Positions 9,052-17,201 of a stretch of 64,000 nt of DNA are shown here, piece by piece. Both the position numbers and the translations under genes were made by a program. This DNA comes from Yersinia alsatica (GTDB lineage: Bacteria > Pseudomonadota > Gammaproteobacteria > Enterobacterales > Enterobacteriaceae). The notes beneath the pieces are model-generated. The model was not told the DNA's origin. It did no database searches and saw only the letters and a list, made by a program, of their open reading frames with translations. The stretch is taken from NCBI RefSeq assembly GCF_902170305.1, contig NZ_CABHWW010000005.1:1-64000 (forward strand), in the 5' to 3' direction. Each line of letters begins with the position of its first letter. Within the stretch, counting starts at the first letter, position 1.

Positions 9052-10500
9052 ATGAAAACCTTAAACGTTGATGTCGCCGTGATTGGCGGCGGTACTGCCG
9101 GGCTTGGCGCTTATCGCGCTGCCAAACTATCGACCCCAAGTGTGGTGATGATTGAAGGTGGCGAATACGGTACCACCTGTGCTCGCGTCGGTTGCATGCC
9201 ATCCAAACTGCTGATTGCGGCGGCTGAAGCTGTGCATCAGATTGAAAAAGCCCCCGGATTTGGTATCCACCTGCAAGGTGAAATTCTCATTAATGGCCGT
9301 GAAGTCATGGACCGCGTTAAGCGCGAACGTGACCGTTTTGTTGGCTTTGTTTTGGAAGGCGTAGATAACATTCCAGCCGCAGATAAAATTCAGGGTTATG
9401 CACGTTTTATTGATGACAATACCCTGCAAGTTGATGATCACACTCGCATTGTCGCGCAACGCATTGTTATTGCGACCGGTTCTCGTCCAACCTGGCCTGC
9501 GCCTTGGAATGAACTGGGTGATAGGCTGATTGTTAATGATGATGTTTTCAACTGGGACGATTTACCAGAATCTGTGGCGGTGTTTGGCCCTGGTGTTATC
9601 GGGCTAGAGCTTGGTCAGGCGCTGCACCGACTTGGTGTTCAGGTCAAAATGTTTGGTGTCGGGGGTGGTGTTGGCCCACTGACGGACAGCATTGTGCGCA
9701 GCTACGCCGCGAAAACATTGGGTGAAGAGTTCTATCTGAATCCCGATGTGAAAGTTGAAGTGATGCAGCGTGAAGGGGATAAGGTCTTTATTCGTTATCT
9801 GGATGAGGCCGGTAAACCACAAGAAATCATGGTGGATTATGTTTTAGCCGCCACAGGCCGTCGCCCTAATGTCGATAAATTGGGTCTGGAAAATACCTCC
9901 CTCGTGCTTGACGAGCGCGGTGTTCCATCAGCCGATCGGCTGACGATGCAAACCAGCGTGCCACATATCTTTATCGCCGGTGACGCCAGTAACCAGTTGC
10001 CATTACTGCATGAAGCCAGTGATCAGGCTCGTATTGCTGGTGTGAATGCTGGCGGATTCCCTGAAGTGGTGCCCGGTTTACGTCGCAGCCCGATTTCAGT
10101 GGTTTTCTCCGATCCGCAAATCGCCATGGTGGGCTCCACCTTCCGCGAATTGTCACAGAAATTCAGTGCATGCGGTTGTTTTGAAATCGGTGAAGTCTCT
10201 TTTGAGAATCAGGGCCGTTCACGTGTGATGCTGAAAAATAAAGGTATCTTAAGAGTTTACGGTGAGCAAGGTACCGGACGTTTCCTCGGTGCCGAGATGA
10301 TGGGGCCAAGTGCTGAACATATTGCGCACCTATTAGCTTGGGCACATCAGCAGCAAATGACCATCGACCAGATGCTGGATATGCCATTCTATCACCCAGT
10401 CATCGAGGAAGGTTTGCGTACTGCCCTGCGTGACTTGCAGTCTAAATTGAGATTGGGTACCGACGAGGCTGAGCGCTGTCTGCGCTGCCCGGGTGAATAA
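9052..10500 (+). CDS. Dihydrolipoamide-dehydrogenase-like flavoprotein with C-terminal CxxC
   Basis: Pyridine nucleotide-disulphide oxidoreductase of 482 residues. The FAD motif IGGGTAGLGAYR is at the N terminus, the redox-active pair is Cys43-x4-Cys48 (TCARVGCMPSK), the NAD(P) motif is GPGVIGLELG (about 180-190), and the catalytic base pair HPVIEE is at about 448-453. It is not the lpdA of the pyruvate dehydrogenase operon, and its true substrate is unknown. Unusually, it ends with Cys476-Leu-Arg-Cys479-Pro-Gly-Glu, a possible extra dithiol relay. Being next to a glutathione peroxidase under OxyR control suggests a role in thiol recycling, but this is inference. The start has AGGAG upstream. 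Confidence 0.8.
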   Translation: MKTLNVDVAVIGGGTAGLGAYRAAKLSTPSVVMIEGGEYGTTCARVGCMPSKLLIAAAEAVHQIEKAPGFGIHLQGEILINGREVMDRVKRERDRFVGFVLEGVDNIPAADKIQGYARFIDDNTLQVDDHTRIVAQRIVIATGSRPTWPAPWNELGDRLIVNDDVFNWDDLPESVAVFGPGVIGLELGQALHRLGVQVKMFGVGGGVGPLTDSIVRSYAAKTLGEEFYLNPDVKVEVMQREGDKVFIRYLDEAGKPQEIMVDYVLAATGRRPNVDKLGLENTSLVLDERGVPSADRLTMQTSVPHIFIAGDASNQLPLLHEASDQARIAGVNAGGFPEVVPGLRRSPISVVFSDPQIAMVGSTFRELSQKFSACGCFEIGEVSFENQGRSRVMLKNKGILRVYGEQGTGRFLGAEMMGPSAEHIAHLLAWAHQQQMTIDQMLDMPFYHPVIEEGLRTALRDLQSKLRLGTDEAERCLRCPGE

Positions 10501-10531
10501 TAGCTCTCGCTCCTCGTTTCTCATTGATTAA

Positions 10532-10557
10532 GCCGGGCTTTATGCCCGGTTTTTTTA
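10532..10557 (+). terminator. Intrinsic terminator after the flavoenzyme
   Basis: CCGGGC / GCCCGG stem with a TTTAT loop followed by a run of seven T residues. Confidence 0.9.
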
Positions 10558-10718
10558 TCTGCTATTTTTGCGTGCCACTTCCACAGATTTCATCGCCTCA
10601 CTTGGCAAATAAGCCAGCAATGTTCACTGTCTGCCAATACCCACCGCACTAAGCACCCTTACCAGCTCAAGAATTACTCTTGATGTGATATCAATAATGA
10701 TACTAAAATGGCGGCATT

Positions 10719-10976
10719 ATGAAAGACATGGACAGTCGGGTTGCACGAATGAAAACCAATCCTACAGGGGTCAAATTCCGTGAGTTAGTCAAAATTTGTA
10801 ATTTCTATTTTGGCTTTCCCAGACATTACTCCAGCAGCCATCATGTTTACAGCACCCCTAGGCAAGGTGACCCGCGGATCAACATTCAAAAGGACAGCAG
10901 CGGAATGGCTAAGTTTTACCAAGTAAAACAGGTCATTGCTGCTTTGGCTAAACTTGAGGATATAGCTCATGGTTAA
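10719..10976 (+). CDS. HicA-family toxin (putative mRNA interferase)
   Basis: Small basic protein of 85 residues; the second ATG at 10728 is an equally good start. It carries a HicA-like core with a His pair (Ser-Ser-His41-His42-Val) where HicA proteins keep the catalytic histidine, followed by GDPRINIQ and a C-terminal YQVKQVIAAL helix typical of these double-stranded-RNA-binding-fold toxins. It overlaps the next gene by 8 bases, the usual translationally coupled toxin-antitoxin layout. The upstream region has a short TTGAT-N5-ATCAA palindrome that could be an operator. Family assignment is by motif only. Confidence 0.7.
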   Translation: MKDMDSRVARMKTNPTGVKFRELVKICNFYFGFPRHYSSSHHVYSTPRQGDPRINIQKDSSGMAKFYQVKQVIAALAKLEDIAHG

Positions 10977-11295
10977 TATTGAACATTATACTTACCGTAT
11001 TACTTGGTCAGCAGAAGATGCAGAATTTGTTGGCTTATGTGCGGAGTTCCCCAGTTTATCGTGGCTGGCAGGATCGCGTGTTGAAGCCCTGACCGGGATC
11101 ACCGCGCTCGTGGCAGATATCTTGAATGATATGCAAACTCATGGTGAAACCCCGCCGGTCCCGTTGGCAGAAAAGCACTATAGCGGGAAGTTGGTGCTGC
11201 GCATGCCACCGGATCAGCATCGTCGTCTGGCGATTAGTGCCTCGGAAGAAGGGGTCAGTCTAAACCGTTATCTATGTGCTCGATTGGCGGTCTGA
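10969..11295 (+). CDS. HicB-family antitoxin
   Basis: Protein of 108 residues. The N-terminal half has the HicB partial RNase-H-like fold (YRITWSAEDAEFVGLCAEFPSLS), and the C-terminal part looks like a ribbon-helix-helix DNA-binding arm (SGKLVLRMPPDQHRRLAISA... SLNRYLCARL). It would neutralise the preceding toxin and repress the pair's promoter. Its start codon lies inside the last codons of the toxin gene. The pair sits between the flavoenzyme and the end of the has locus, and it converges on hasB. Confidence 0.78.
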   Translation: MVNIEHYTYRITWSAEDAEFVGLCAEFPSLSWLAGSRVEALTGITALVADILNDMQTHGETPPVPLAEKHYSGKLVLRMPPDQHRRLAISASEEGVSLNRYLCARLAV

Positions 11296-11360
11296 ATAAA
11301 CCGTCGGCATAAAACTAATAGGGTGAAATATTCATCCACCCTATTAGTCTGTAGCCGCTA

Positions 11361-12188
11361 TCAATGACGCTTACTTTTAATATTAAAGCCAACAGGTAGA
11401 GTTAATGTTATCTGCCCCTGAGGGATAAGCTCTGCGGGCGGCTTGGGCAATGGTTGGGCGCGTTTAATCGCCGCCAGAGCCTCCGCATCTAAAATACTGA
11501 CTCCACTGCTATTAATCAGCTTAGCTGACAACACATATCCATCCTGATTAACCACAAAACGAATCGTGGCGGTGCCTTCCTGACGTTTTTTTCTGGCATC
11601 AAATGGGTAGCGCTTAAATTTTGCCAGATGCCCCTGTAAACGGCCTCTCCAGTTCATTTTTAGATTTTGAATATGTAATGAATCACTATTAGCAGCTGCA
11701 GCAACTTGGTGACTCTCCCCAGACAAGGGGGTGCTAGTGGCTGCCGCCGGAGGTGTTGAGTGGCTGTGATTATCTGGCATGGACTCAATGACGGCTTGGC
11801 GCGGCTCCCTTACCTTCGATTGCAACGGTTTGACTTTAGCTGGCTGCTTTTTAGTGGCGACTACTTTTTTTTCAACAATCAATGAAGCATTAGGTAGCTC
11901 CGGTAACGTAATGAAATCATTAACTTCCTCTGGCTGAGCTTCAAACTGCTCTGCCATCGGTTCGTTGAAAGCTTGGGTAATACCCACCGCCGGTTTTTGC
12001 TCCAAAATGGGAGTAAATTCTGACTCGGCCGACAATACGACCATAATGGCGATAGGAGAGCCATTGGTATTATCAATGGGTACAAATGTGGTACTCAGCA
12101 ACCAAATGAGATAAAGATGGAAACCGCCCGTGAGTAAGGCACTGCCCCACCACAGCATCACTGCACCCTTATTTTGTTGTTTTTTCAT
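11361..12188 (-). CDS. hasB: TonB paralogue HasB dedicated to haemophore uptake
   Basis: Energy-transducing TonB-like protein of 275 residues. It has an N-terminal membrane anchor (about 10-32), a long proline/lysine/glutamine-rich periplasmic linker, and a C-terminal TonB domain (about 185-270; YPFDARKKRQEGTATIRFVV, then the SSGVSILDAEALAAIKRA segment). In Serratia, HasB energises the haem receptor HasR. It is the last gene of the has locus, 49 bases after hasE, and is followed by a short gap before the HicB-family gene read from the other strand. Confidence 0.88.
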   Translation of the reverse strand: MKKQQNKGAVMLWWGSALLTGGFHLYLIWLLSTTFVPIDNTNGSPIAIMVVLSAESEFTPILEQKPAVGITQAFNEPMAEQFEAQPEEVNDFITLPELPNASLIVEKKVVATKKQPAKVKPLQSKVREPRQAVIESMPDNHSHSTPPAAATSTPLSGESHQVAAAANSDSLHIQNLKMNWRGRLQGHLAKFKRYPFDARKKRQEGTATIRFVVNQDGYVLSAKLINSSGVSILDAEALAAIKRAQPLPKPPAELIPQGQITLTLPVGFNIKSKRH

Positions 12189-12237
12189 GAATTAATTCAC
12201 TGTATTCCTTTATTTTTAATGAGTTAACTCAACATGA

Positions 12238-13578
12238 CTATTCTTCTGCGAAGGCGACATACAAGCGGTCAGTGAGGGGTTTAAACAGATAATTAAGTAA
12301 CGAGCGTTCCCCGGTGCGGATAAAAATATCAACTGACATACCGGGCCGGATTGCCAATTGATTTTGTGTATTGTCGAGTGCCACAGTTAAGGGATAGTAA
12401 GGTTCTAGAGTATGTGGATGCTGTATGCGGTCAGCGCCGATCCGTAATACAGAGCCTTGTAATCTCGGGGTATTACTTTGATTAAAAGCGGAGAAATTGA
12501 GATCAACCGGTAGCCCAACCGTGACCTTATCAATTAATGAGACTGGAAGTTGCGCTTCAGCCAAGAGTGCTTGGCCATTGGGCACCAGCTCCATGATGGT
12601 TTGCCCGGTGCTCACAACCCCCCCAATAGTGTGTTGAGCCAGTGCAATCACCGAGCCACTCACTGGCGCGAAAATGCGGGTATTATTCAATTCATACTCT
12701 GCGACCGCCAAACGCTGGGCCAACTCCTGAGTAGTATGTTGCGCTTTAGCTAACTGTTCACGATTCTCACTTTTAAACTGTTCACGTCGTTGTAAAATAT
12801 GCTGTTCTATTTCGCTAATCTGCTTATGTAACTCCAAGATATCACTGGAATTTGCCTCTATATTGGCACGCAGTGAGATTGACTGGCGCTCCATATCCAG
12901 TAGCTGGCTTTGGGATGCATGGCCATTTTTCGCCAATAGCTGTACCCCCTGTAATTGCCGTTGGAACAAGTCAAATTGGCGCTGGTTATGGCCCCGAATC
13001 GTTTGTAGCCCATCCAACCGGCTCTCGTGGCGGGTTATTTGCGCGGATAACCGGGCAACCTCACTCAACTGGGCTTGCCGACGATGCTGAAAAAGCTGTT
13101 GTTGCAAAGCAATATTTCGCTCAGCCAAAGGCTTTTCGGGGTGCTGGAGTAATTCCGATGGGAAAATAATGGTAGGCAGGCCATGTTGCTCAGCCGTCAA
13201 ACGGGATTCCTGAGCAAGGGCATTCAAATACTGCTGCTGGAGATTATCCCGGTGGCTGCGTATCGCGGTATCATCCAAGGTAATAAGCAATTGCCCTTCG
13301 ATAACTTCATCACCTTCAGCAATATGTAATTGCTGGATGCGCCCGCCTTGTAATGGTTGGATAACTTTACGGTTTTCAGCAACCACAATATGCCCGATAA
13401 CGGCAATCCCTTTGTCCAAAGGGGCTAACCCGGCCCAAAGCAGAGAACCAATGAAGCCCCCTAAAACCAATAATCCGCCAAGGCTAAGATAGCGCCCACT
13501 GTTGGTCTGTAATTGCGGTGGTTTTTGCAGTTGATGGTTTATATTCTTTATTGGGTAACCATCTGATTCAGATGACAT
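12238..13578 (-). CDS. hasE: Haemophore secretion membrane-fusion protein HasE
   Basis: Periplasmic adaptor (HlyD/PrtE family) of the type I secretion system that exports HasA. The 446-residue protein has a cytoplasmic N terminus, one membrane segment (about 30-50), a lipoyl half (GGRIQQLHIAEGDEV), a long glutamine-rich coiled coil (about 100-290), then the second lipoyl half and a beta-barrel domain ending in GERSLLNYLFKPL. It lies between hasD (39 bases upstream) and hasB. The outer-membrane partner, normally TolC, is not in the window. Confidence 0.92.
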   Translation of the reverse strand: MSSESDGYPIKNINHQLQKPPQLQTNSGRYLSLGGLLVLGGFIGSLLWAGLAPLDKGIAVIGHIVVAENRKVIQPLQGGRIQQLHIAEGDEVIEGQLLITLDDTAIRSHRDNLQQQYLNALAQESRLTAEQHGLPTIIFPSELLQHPEKPLAERNIALQQQLFQHRRQAQLSEVARLSAQITRHESRLDGLQTIRGHNQRQFDLFQRQLQGVQLLAKNGHASQSQLLDMERQSISLRANIEANSSDILELHKQISEIEQHILQRREQFKSENREQLAKAQHTTQELAQRLAVAEYELNNTRIFAPVSGSVIALAQHTIGGVVSTGQTIMELVPNGQALLAEAQLPVSLIDKVTVGLPVDLNFSAFNQSNTPRLQGSVLRIGADRIQHPHTLEPYYPLTVALDNTQNQLAIRPGMSVDIFIRTGERSLLNYLFKPLTDRLYVAFAEE

Positions 13579-13617
13579 CTGTTATCTCTCCATCCATGGG
13601 TGTATTAGTTAATGCCA

Positions 13618-15435
13618 CTATTTTTGTGATGCCGTGCGAATTTGAGCCACGCCATATTGCGGCCCACTCCCCCAAGGTTTTTTATTGTTCGCTGTTTTCA
13701 TTTCAGCATTAACCGTCGATTTATCCTGGCCCTTAATGTTTTGTAAAACGGTCTGCGTGCGATCAAACCATTCCATCCGCCCATTATTGAGGAACAATAA
13801 ATAGTCGCTCCCTGACAAGAGTTCGGGCTTATGCGTAATCATCACTATGGTGCAGCCCTGCTGTTTGAGCCGAATGATGCTTTCGAGTAAGGCTTTTTCA
13901 CCTTCTTTATCTAAACTGGCATTCGGTTCATCCAGCACAATCAGTCGTGGCACTCCATACATAGCCCGTGCCAGAGCAATACGCTGACGCTGTCCGCCAG
14001 ATAATTCAGCTCCTTCATCCCCAAGCTGGGTATCGTAGCCTTGTGGCATATACAGGATTAAGTCGTGTACTCCGGCCATCTGCGCCGCCGCCGTCACTTT
14101 TGCCGAATCGATCGGGCCAAAACGCGCAATATTTTCAGCAATTGAGCCACGGAATAGCTGAATATCTTGTGGCAAATAACCAATAAATGCCCCCAAGCGG
14201 GTTTTATCCCATTGGGAGAGATCCGCGCTATCTAACCGCACCGAGCCACTAAGCGCCGGTTTACACGCCACCAACAGCTGTGCCAAGGTAGACTTTCCAC
14301 TGCCTGATGGGCCTAAAACGCCCAATACATCACCGGGCTGCAATTCAAAATTGATGGAAGATAAGACGGGAATATGGGTACCCGGTTTGCAGACGGTAAG
14401 CTGCGTCACACTGAGTTTCCCCGTTGGGGCAGATAACGCCATCCCGGTCTGTATTGGGGGGTGCTGAGCTAATAAAGATGTCAGGCGCTGATAAGACAGC
14501 CGTGCATGGCTCCACTGTTTCCAAACTGCAATGATTTGATCAATTGGGCCCAATACTCGACCAATTAAAATTGAGCCGGCGATCATCACTCCCGCGGTAA
14601 TTGCACCGTCAATAACCAGTAATGCCCCCAGACCTAACATCATTGATTGCAAGGCTTGGCGGCTAGATTTGGATACCGCGGTAACCTGACTACTTTTGTC
14701 ACTGGCGATATTTTGCTGATAGAGGAAGTGTGAATGCTGCTCTAGCCAGCGCTCGCGTAATGCAGTTAGCATGCCCATCGCTTCGATAGCATCGGCGTTA
14801 CGTAAATTCGCATTAGCCTGTTGCGTGGCTTGTGATGTGACGGTTGATGCTTCTTTCAATGGTTTTTTACATACCCACTGGTTCAGCCAAGCCAGGAAAA
14901 TCAATACACAAGCCCCCACTGTCGCCAGTGCACCTAACCAAGGATGGAGTATAAAAATCACCAATAAATAGAGAGGGAACCAAGGGGCATCAAAAAAAGC
15001 AAATAAGGCATTGCCCGTAGCAAACTGGCGCAAGGAAGTGAGGTCATTTAATGCTTGAGCCGCCGAGGTTTTATGACCTTTAAGTTGGGAGGCAAATGCA
15101 GCATTAAACACCCGTTGATTAAGTTGCATATCAATGCGAGTGCCTAAACGGATCACAATCGCACTGCGCACCCACTCTAATAGGCCAATAAATACAAATA
15201 TGCCCAGCACCAGAATAGTGAGCATCAATAATGTCATGGTATTCGCAGAAGCCAGAACGCGATCATAGACTTGCAGCATATAAATGGCAGGAGCTAGCAT
15301 CAGCAAATTGATTACCGCAGTAAATAGACCTAAACCCCAAAGGCTTTTTTTATGCTCAGCTAGCACGGAGAGGATAGTGAATGAGGCTGGGATAACTTTG
15401 GGTATTTTATATGATTTCATGGCATCCATTTCCAT
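13618..15435 (-). CDS. hasD: Haemophore type I secretion ABC transporter HasD
   Basis: Inner-membrane ATPase of the HasA exporter, 605 residues. The N-terminal part is a six-helix ABC transmembrane domain without the C39-peptidase-like region. The ATPase domain has Walker A GPSGSGKST, signature LSGGQRQR and Walker B RLIVLDEP with an adjoining H-loop (MITHKPE). Two in-frame ATGs close together (15435 and 15420) compete as start; neither has a strong ribosome site. It recognises the uncleaved C-terminal signals of the HasA proteins encoded upstream. Confidence 0.93.
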   Translation of the reverse strand: MEMDAMKSYKIPKVIPASFTILSVLAEHKKSLWGLGLFTAVINLLMLAPAIYMLQVYDRVLASANTMTLLMLTILVLGIFVFIGLLEWVRSAIVIRLGTRIDMQLNQRVFNAAFASQLKGHKTSAAQALNDLTSLRQFATGNALFAFFDAPWFPLYLLVIFILHPWLGALATVGACVLIFLAWLNQWVCKKPLKEASTVTSQATQQANANLRNADAIEAMGMLTALRERWLEQHSHFLYQQNIASDKSSQVTAVSKSSRQALQSMMLGLGALLVIDGAITAGVMIAGSILIGRVLGPIDQIIAVWKQWSHARLSYQRLTSLLAQHPPIQTGMALSAPTGKLSVTQLTVCKPGTHIPVLSSINFELQPGDVLGVLGPSGSGKSTLAQLLVACKPALSGSVRLDSADLSQWDKTRLGAFIGYLPQDIQLFRGSIAENIARFGPIDSAKVTAAAQMAGVHDLILYMPQGYDTQLGDEGAELSGGQRQRIALARAMYGVPRLIVLDEPNASLDKEGEKALLESIIRLKQQGCTIVMITHKPELLSGSDYLLFLNNGRMEWFDRTQTVLQNIKGQDKSTVNAEMKTANNKKPWGSGPQYGVAQIRTASQK

Positions 15436-15587
15436 GCTGAAAGCAGCGTTATCATCTGAGTGGATATTCTTCTGTTTCTCGACGCAATGCTTATTGCACC
15501 CAACATCAATACTGAAATATAAGTTATCGAAAAGAATGGCGAGGGTATTTTTTATTCAGCCCCAAAATTATTTTCTGATGCCATTTA

Positions 15588-16271
15588 TTAAGCAGCGAGT
15601 AATGCTTCGCTTCCCTCAGTAACACCAACAGTATCAATCACAGGAGAGTTAACCGGGGCGACATAAAACTGATTAGCTATAGCCATATCTTTAAGTGGTG
15701 TATCCACATCAACTCCTTGGGCTTTTAATTTCGCTAATATGGGCTCTGCATCCCCCCTTAGTAAACTATATACCCCAAGAGATTTCCCACTCGGGCAATG
15801 AGGATGTGTCTGCGAATGAAAAAACATATAGAACGAATATTCAATATCATCGGTATTATCTAACCCATTAAATGATAACTGGGTGTTATGAAGCTGGAAA
15901 TATATTTTATCCCCGCCCGGCGAGTTATCTAACTCACCCTGAGGAATAGGTATAATTTTATCGCCAAATGCCAAACTCCCACTTATACCGGGAATTAGGT
16001 GTTGATCAAAATCACTCCCTACTTCAATTTTTGTTTTATATCCCGTCACCATGGCGACATTAACACTTCCCGGCTGTTCACTCTCTTTTACAAATGCGTA
16101 TACATCACCAGATCCTTCGGCATTATATACTCCGGTTTGAAAAAAATAATCATCACTTGAATCATTGGACATCGATTGTATCATATCGCCAAAATTAGCC
16201 GTCCATTTATGCGTGTAGGAAGATATAGATTCATTTTCAATTCCCGCTTGATATCTTATTTCAACTACCAT
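15588..16271 (-). CDS. Second HasA-type haemophore paralogue, diverged
   Basis: Secreted haem-binding protein family, 227 residues, longer than typical HasA (188 in Serratia). The N-terminal NESISSYTHKWTANFGD and C-terminal GVDVDTPLKDMAIANQF segments match its neighbour, and the end (SEALLAA) is the expected type I secretion signal. At the position of Serratia His32 it has Gln32, as described for Y. pestis HasA. In the Tyr75-His83 loop the aligned tyrosine appears to be replaced (Ile82 in my alignment), with Tyr79 nearby and His91 kept. It has an AAGGAT ribosome site. It may have altered haem binding or another ligand; alignment by eye only. Confidence 0.8.
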   Translation of the reverse strand: MVVEIRYQAGIENESISSYTHKWTANFGDMIQSMSNDSSDDYFFQTGVYNAEGSGDVYAFVKESEQPGSVNVAMVTGYKTKIEVGSDFDQHLIPGISGSLAFGDKIIPIPQGELDNSPGGDKIYFQLHNTQLSFNGLDNTDDIEYSFYMFFHSQTHPHCPSGKSLGVYSLLRGDAEPILAKLKAQGVDVDTPLKDMAIANQFYVAPVNSPVIDTVGVTEGSEALLAA

Positions 16272-16355
16272 AATAGTATCCTTCTGATTGTCTATTAATA
16301 TATAATTCAGCGTTGGGTTATATCTATTCTCAGGAGAAATAATAAATCATTTGGA

Positions 16356-16403
16356 ACCACCGCCAGTAAAACAAACTAGAGCAACCAGAGGAAAGGCGGT
16401 GGT
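16356..16403 (-). terminator. Hairpin between the two hasA paralogues
   Basis: A perfect 9-base inverted repeat ACCACCGCC / GGCGGTGGT (16356-16364 and 16395-16403) with a 30-base loop lies downstream of the first hasA. There is no strong T-tract, so it is more likely a partial attenuator or mRNA 3'-end stabiliser than a full terminator. It could keep the haemophore transcript more abundant than the exporter genes. Confidence 0.5.
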
Positions 16404-16449
16404 GATATTTCATTTATATAACCAAAGCATTATTATTTAATCTCTGACA

Positions 16450-17055
16450 TTAAGCGGCCATTAATATTTCGGCACCGTCATATGAGCCGATAGTATCAAT
16501 GATAGGTGCGTCAGCCATAACATCACTGCTAGCATCAAACTGGCTAGCGATAGCCATATCTTTAAGCGGGGTATCTACATCAATCCCTTTGGCTTTGAGG
16601 ATATCGAGGAATGGCGTGGCATCGCCGCGCATAAAGCCGTAGGTGGCTTTATGCATCTCGCCTTGTTGGTTCTCTTCTTTAGTTTTGCTGGGATCAAATT
16701 CACCAGTAATGTCTAACCCACTGAATTTCAAGTGGGGATCTGCAAGCTGCTTACCTATACCATCAGTATTATTCTCCAATTTATCACCCAATACCAAACT
16801 GTCCATTTTCCCGGAGAAAGTATGTTGTGGCATAAAGGAGTATTTTAATTCCCCTTCCACAATCATCGCCTTATCTGCGCCATGGGAACTGGATACTGCA
16901 TATTGAGTACCATTAAAAGTATCTCCTCCAGCGAAACTTCCATATTGTTTGGCACTTGATGTGGTTATATCACCATTCTCGGTAGCCCATTGCTGGCTGG
17001 CAGAAGAGATGGACTCATTAGCATAATTGCCATAATATTTGATAGTAACTGTCAT
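16450..17055 (-). CDS. hasA: Haemophore HasA
   Basis: Secreted protein that captures haem and delivers it to HasR; 201 residues with no N-terminal signal peptide. The N terminus resembles Serratia HasA (NESISSASQQWATENGD). The likely haem ligand Tyr72 and its partner His78 (KYSFMPQHTFSG) align with Tyr75 and His83, while position 32 is Thr rather than His. The protein ends in AEILMAA, the C-terminal type I export signal. An AAGGAT ribosome site precedes the ATG. It is the first gene after hasR. Confidence 0.9.
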   Translation of the reverse strand: MTVTIKYYGNYANESISSASQQWATENGDITTSSAKQYGSFAGGDTFNGTQYAVSSSHGADKAMIVEGELKYSFMPQHTFSGKMDSLVLGDKLENNTDGIGKQLADPHLKFSGLDITGEFDPSKTKEENQQGEMHKATYGFMRGDATPFLDILKAKGIDVDTPLKDMAIASQFDASSDVMADAPIIDTIGSYDGAEILMAA

Positions 17056-17113
17056 AATAATATCCTTTTAATTAAAAATTACTCCGTGACTCATCATTGA
17101 ATCACAGTGACCA

Positions 17114-17138
17114 CAGGTGAAAATAATAACCTCACCTG
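17114..17138 (-). other. Hairpin between hasR and hasA
   Basis: Inverted repeat CAGGTGA / TCACCTG (17114-17120 and 17132-17138) in the 146-base gap between hasR and hasA. It has no T-tract. It may modulate transcript stability. Confidence 0.4.
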
Positions 17139-17201
17139 AATTCTTTAAACTTAAAGCATAAAATTCAAAAACACATCATAATTAATATTTATTTAGTAGG
17201 T

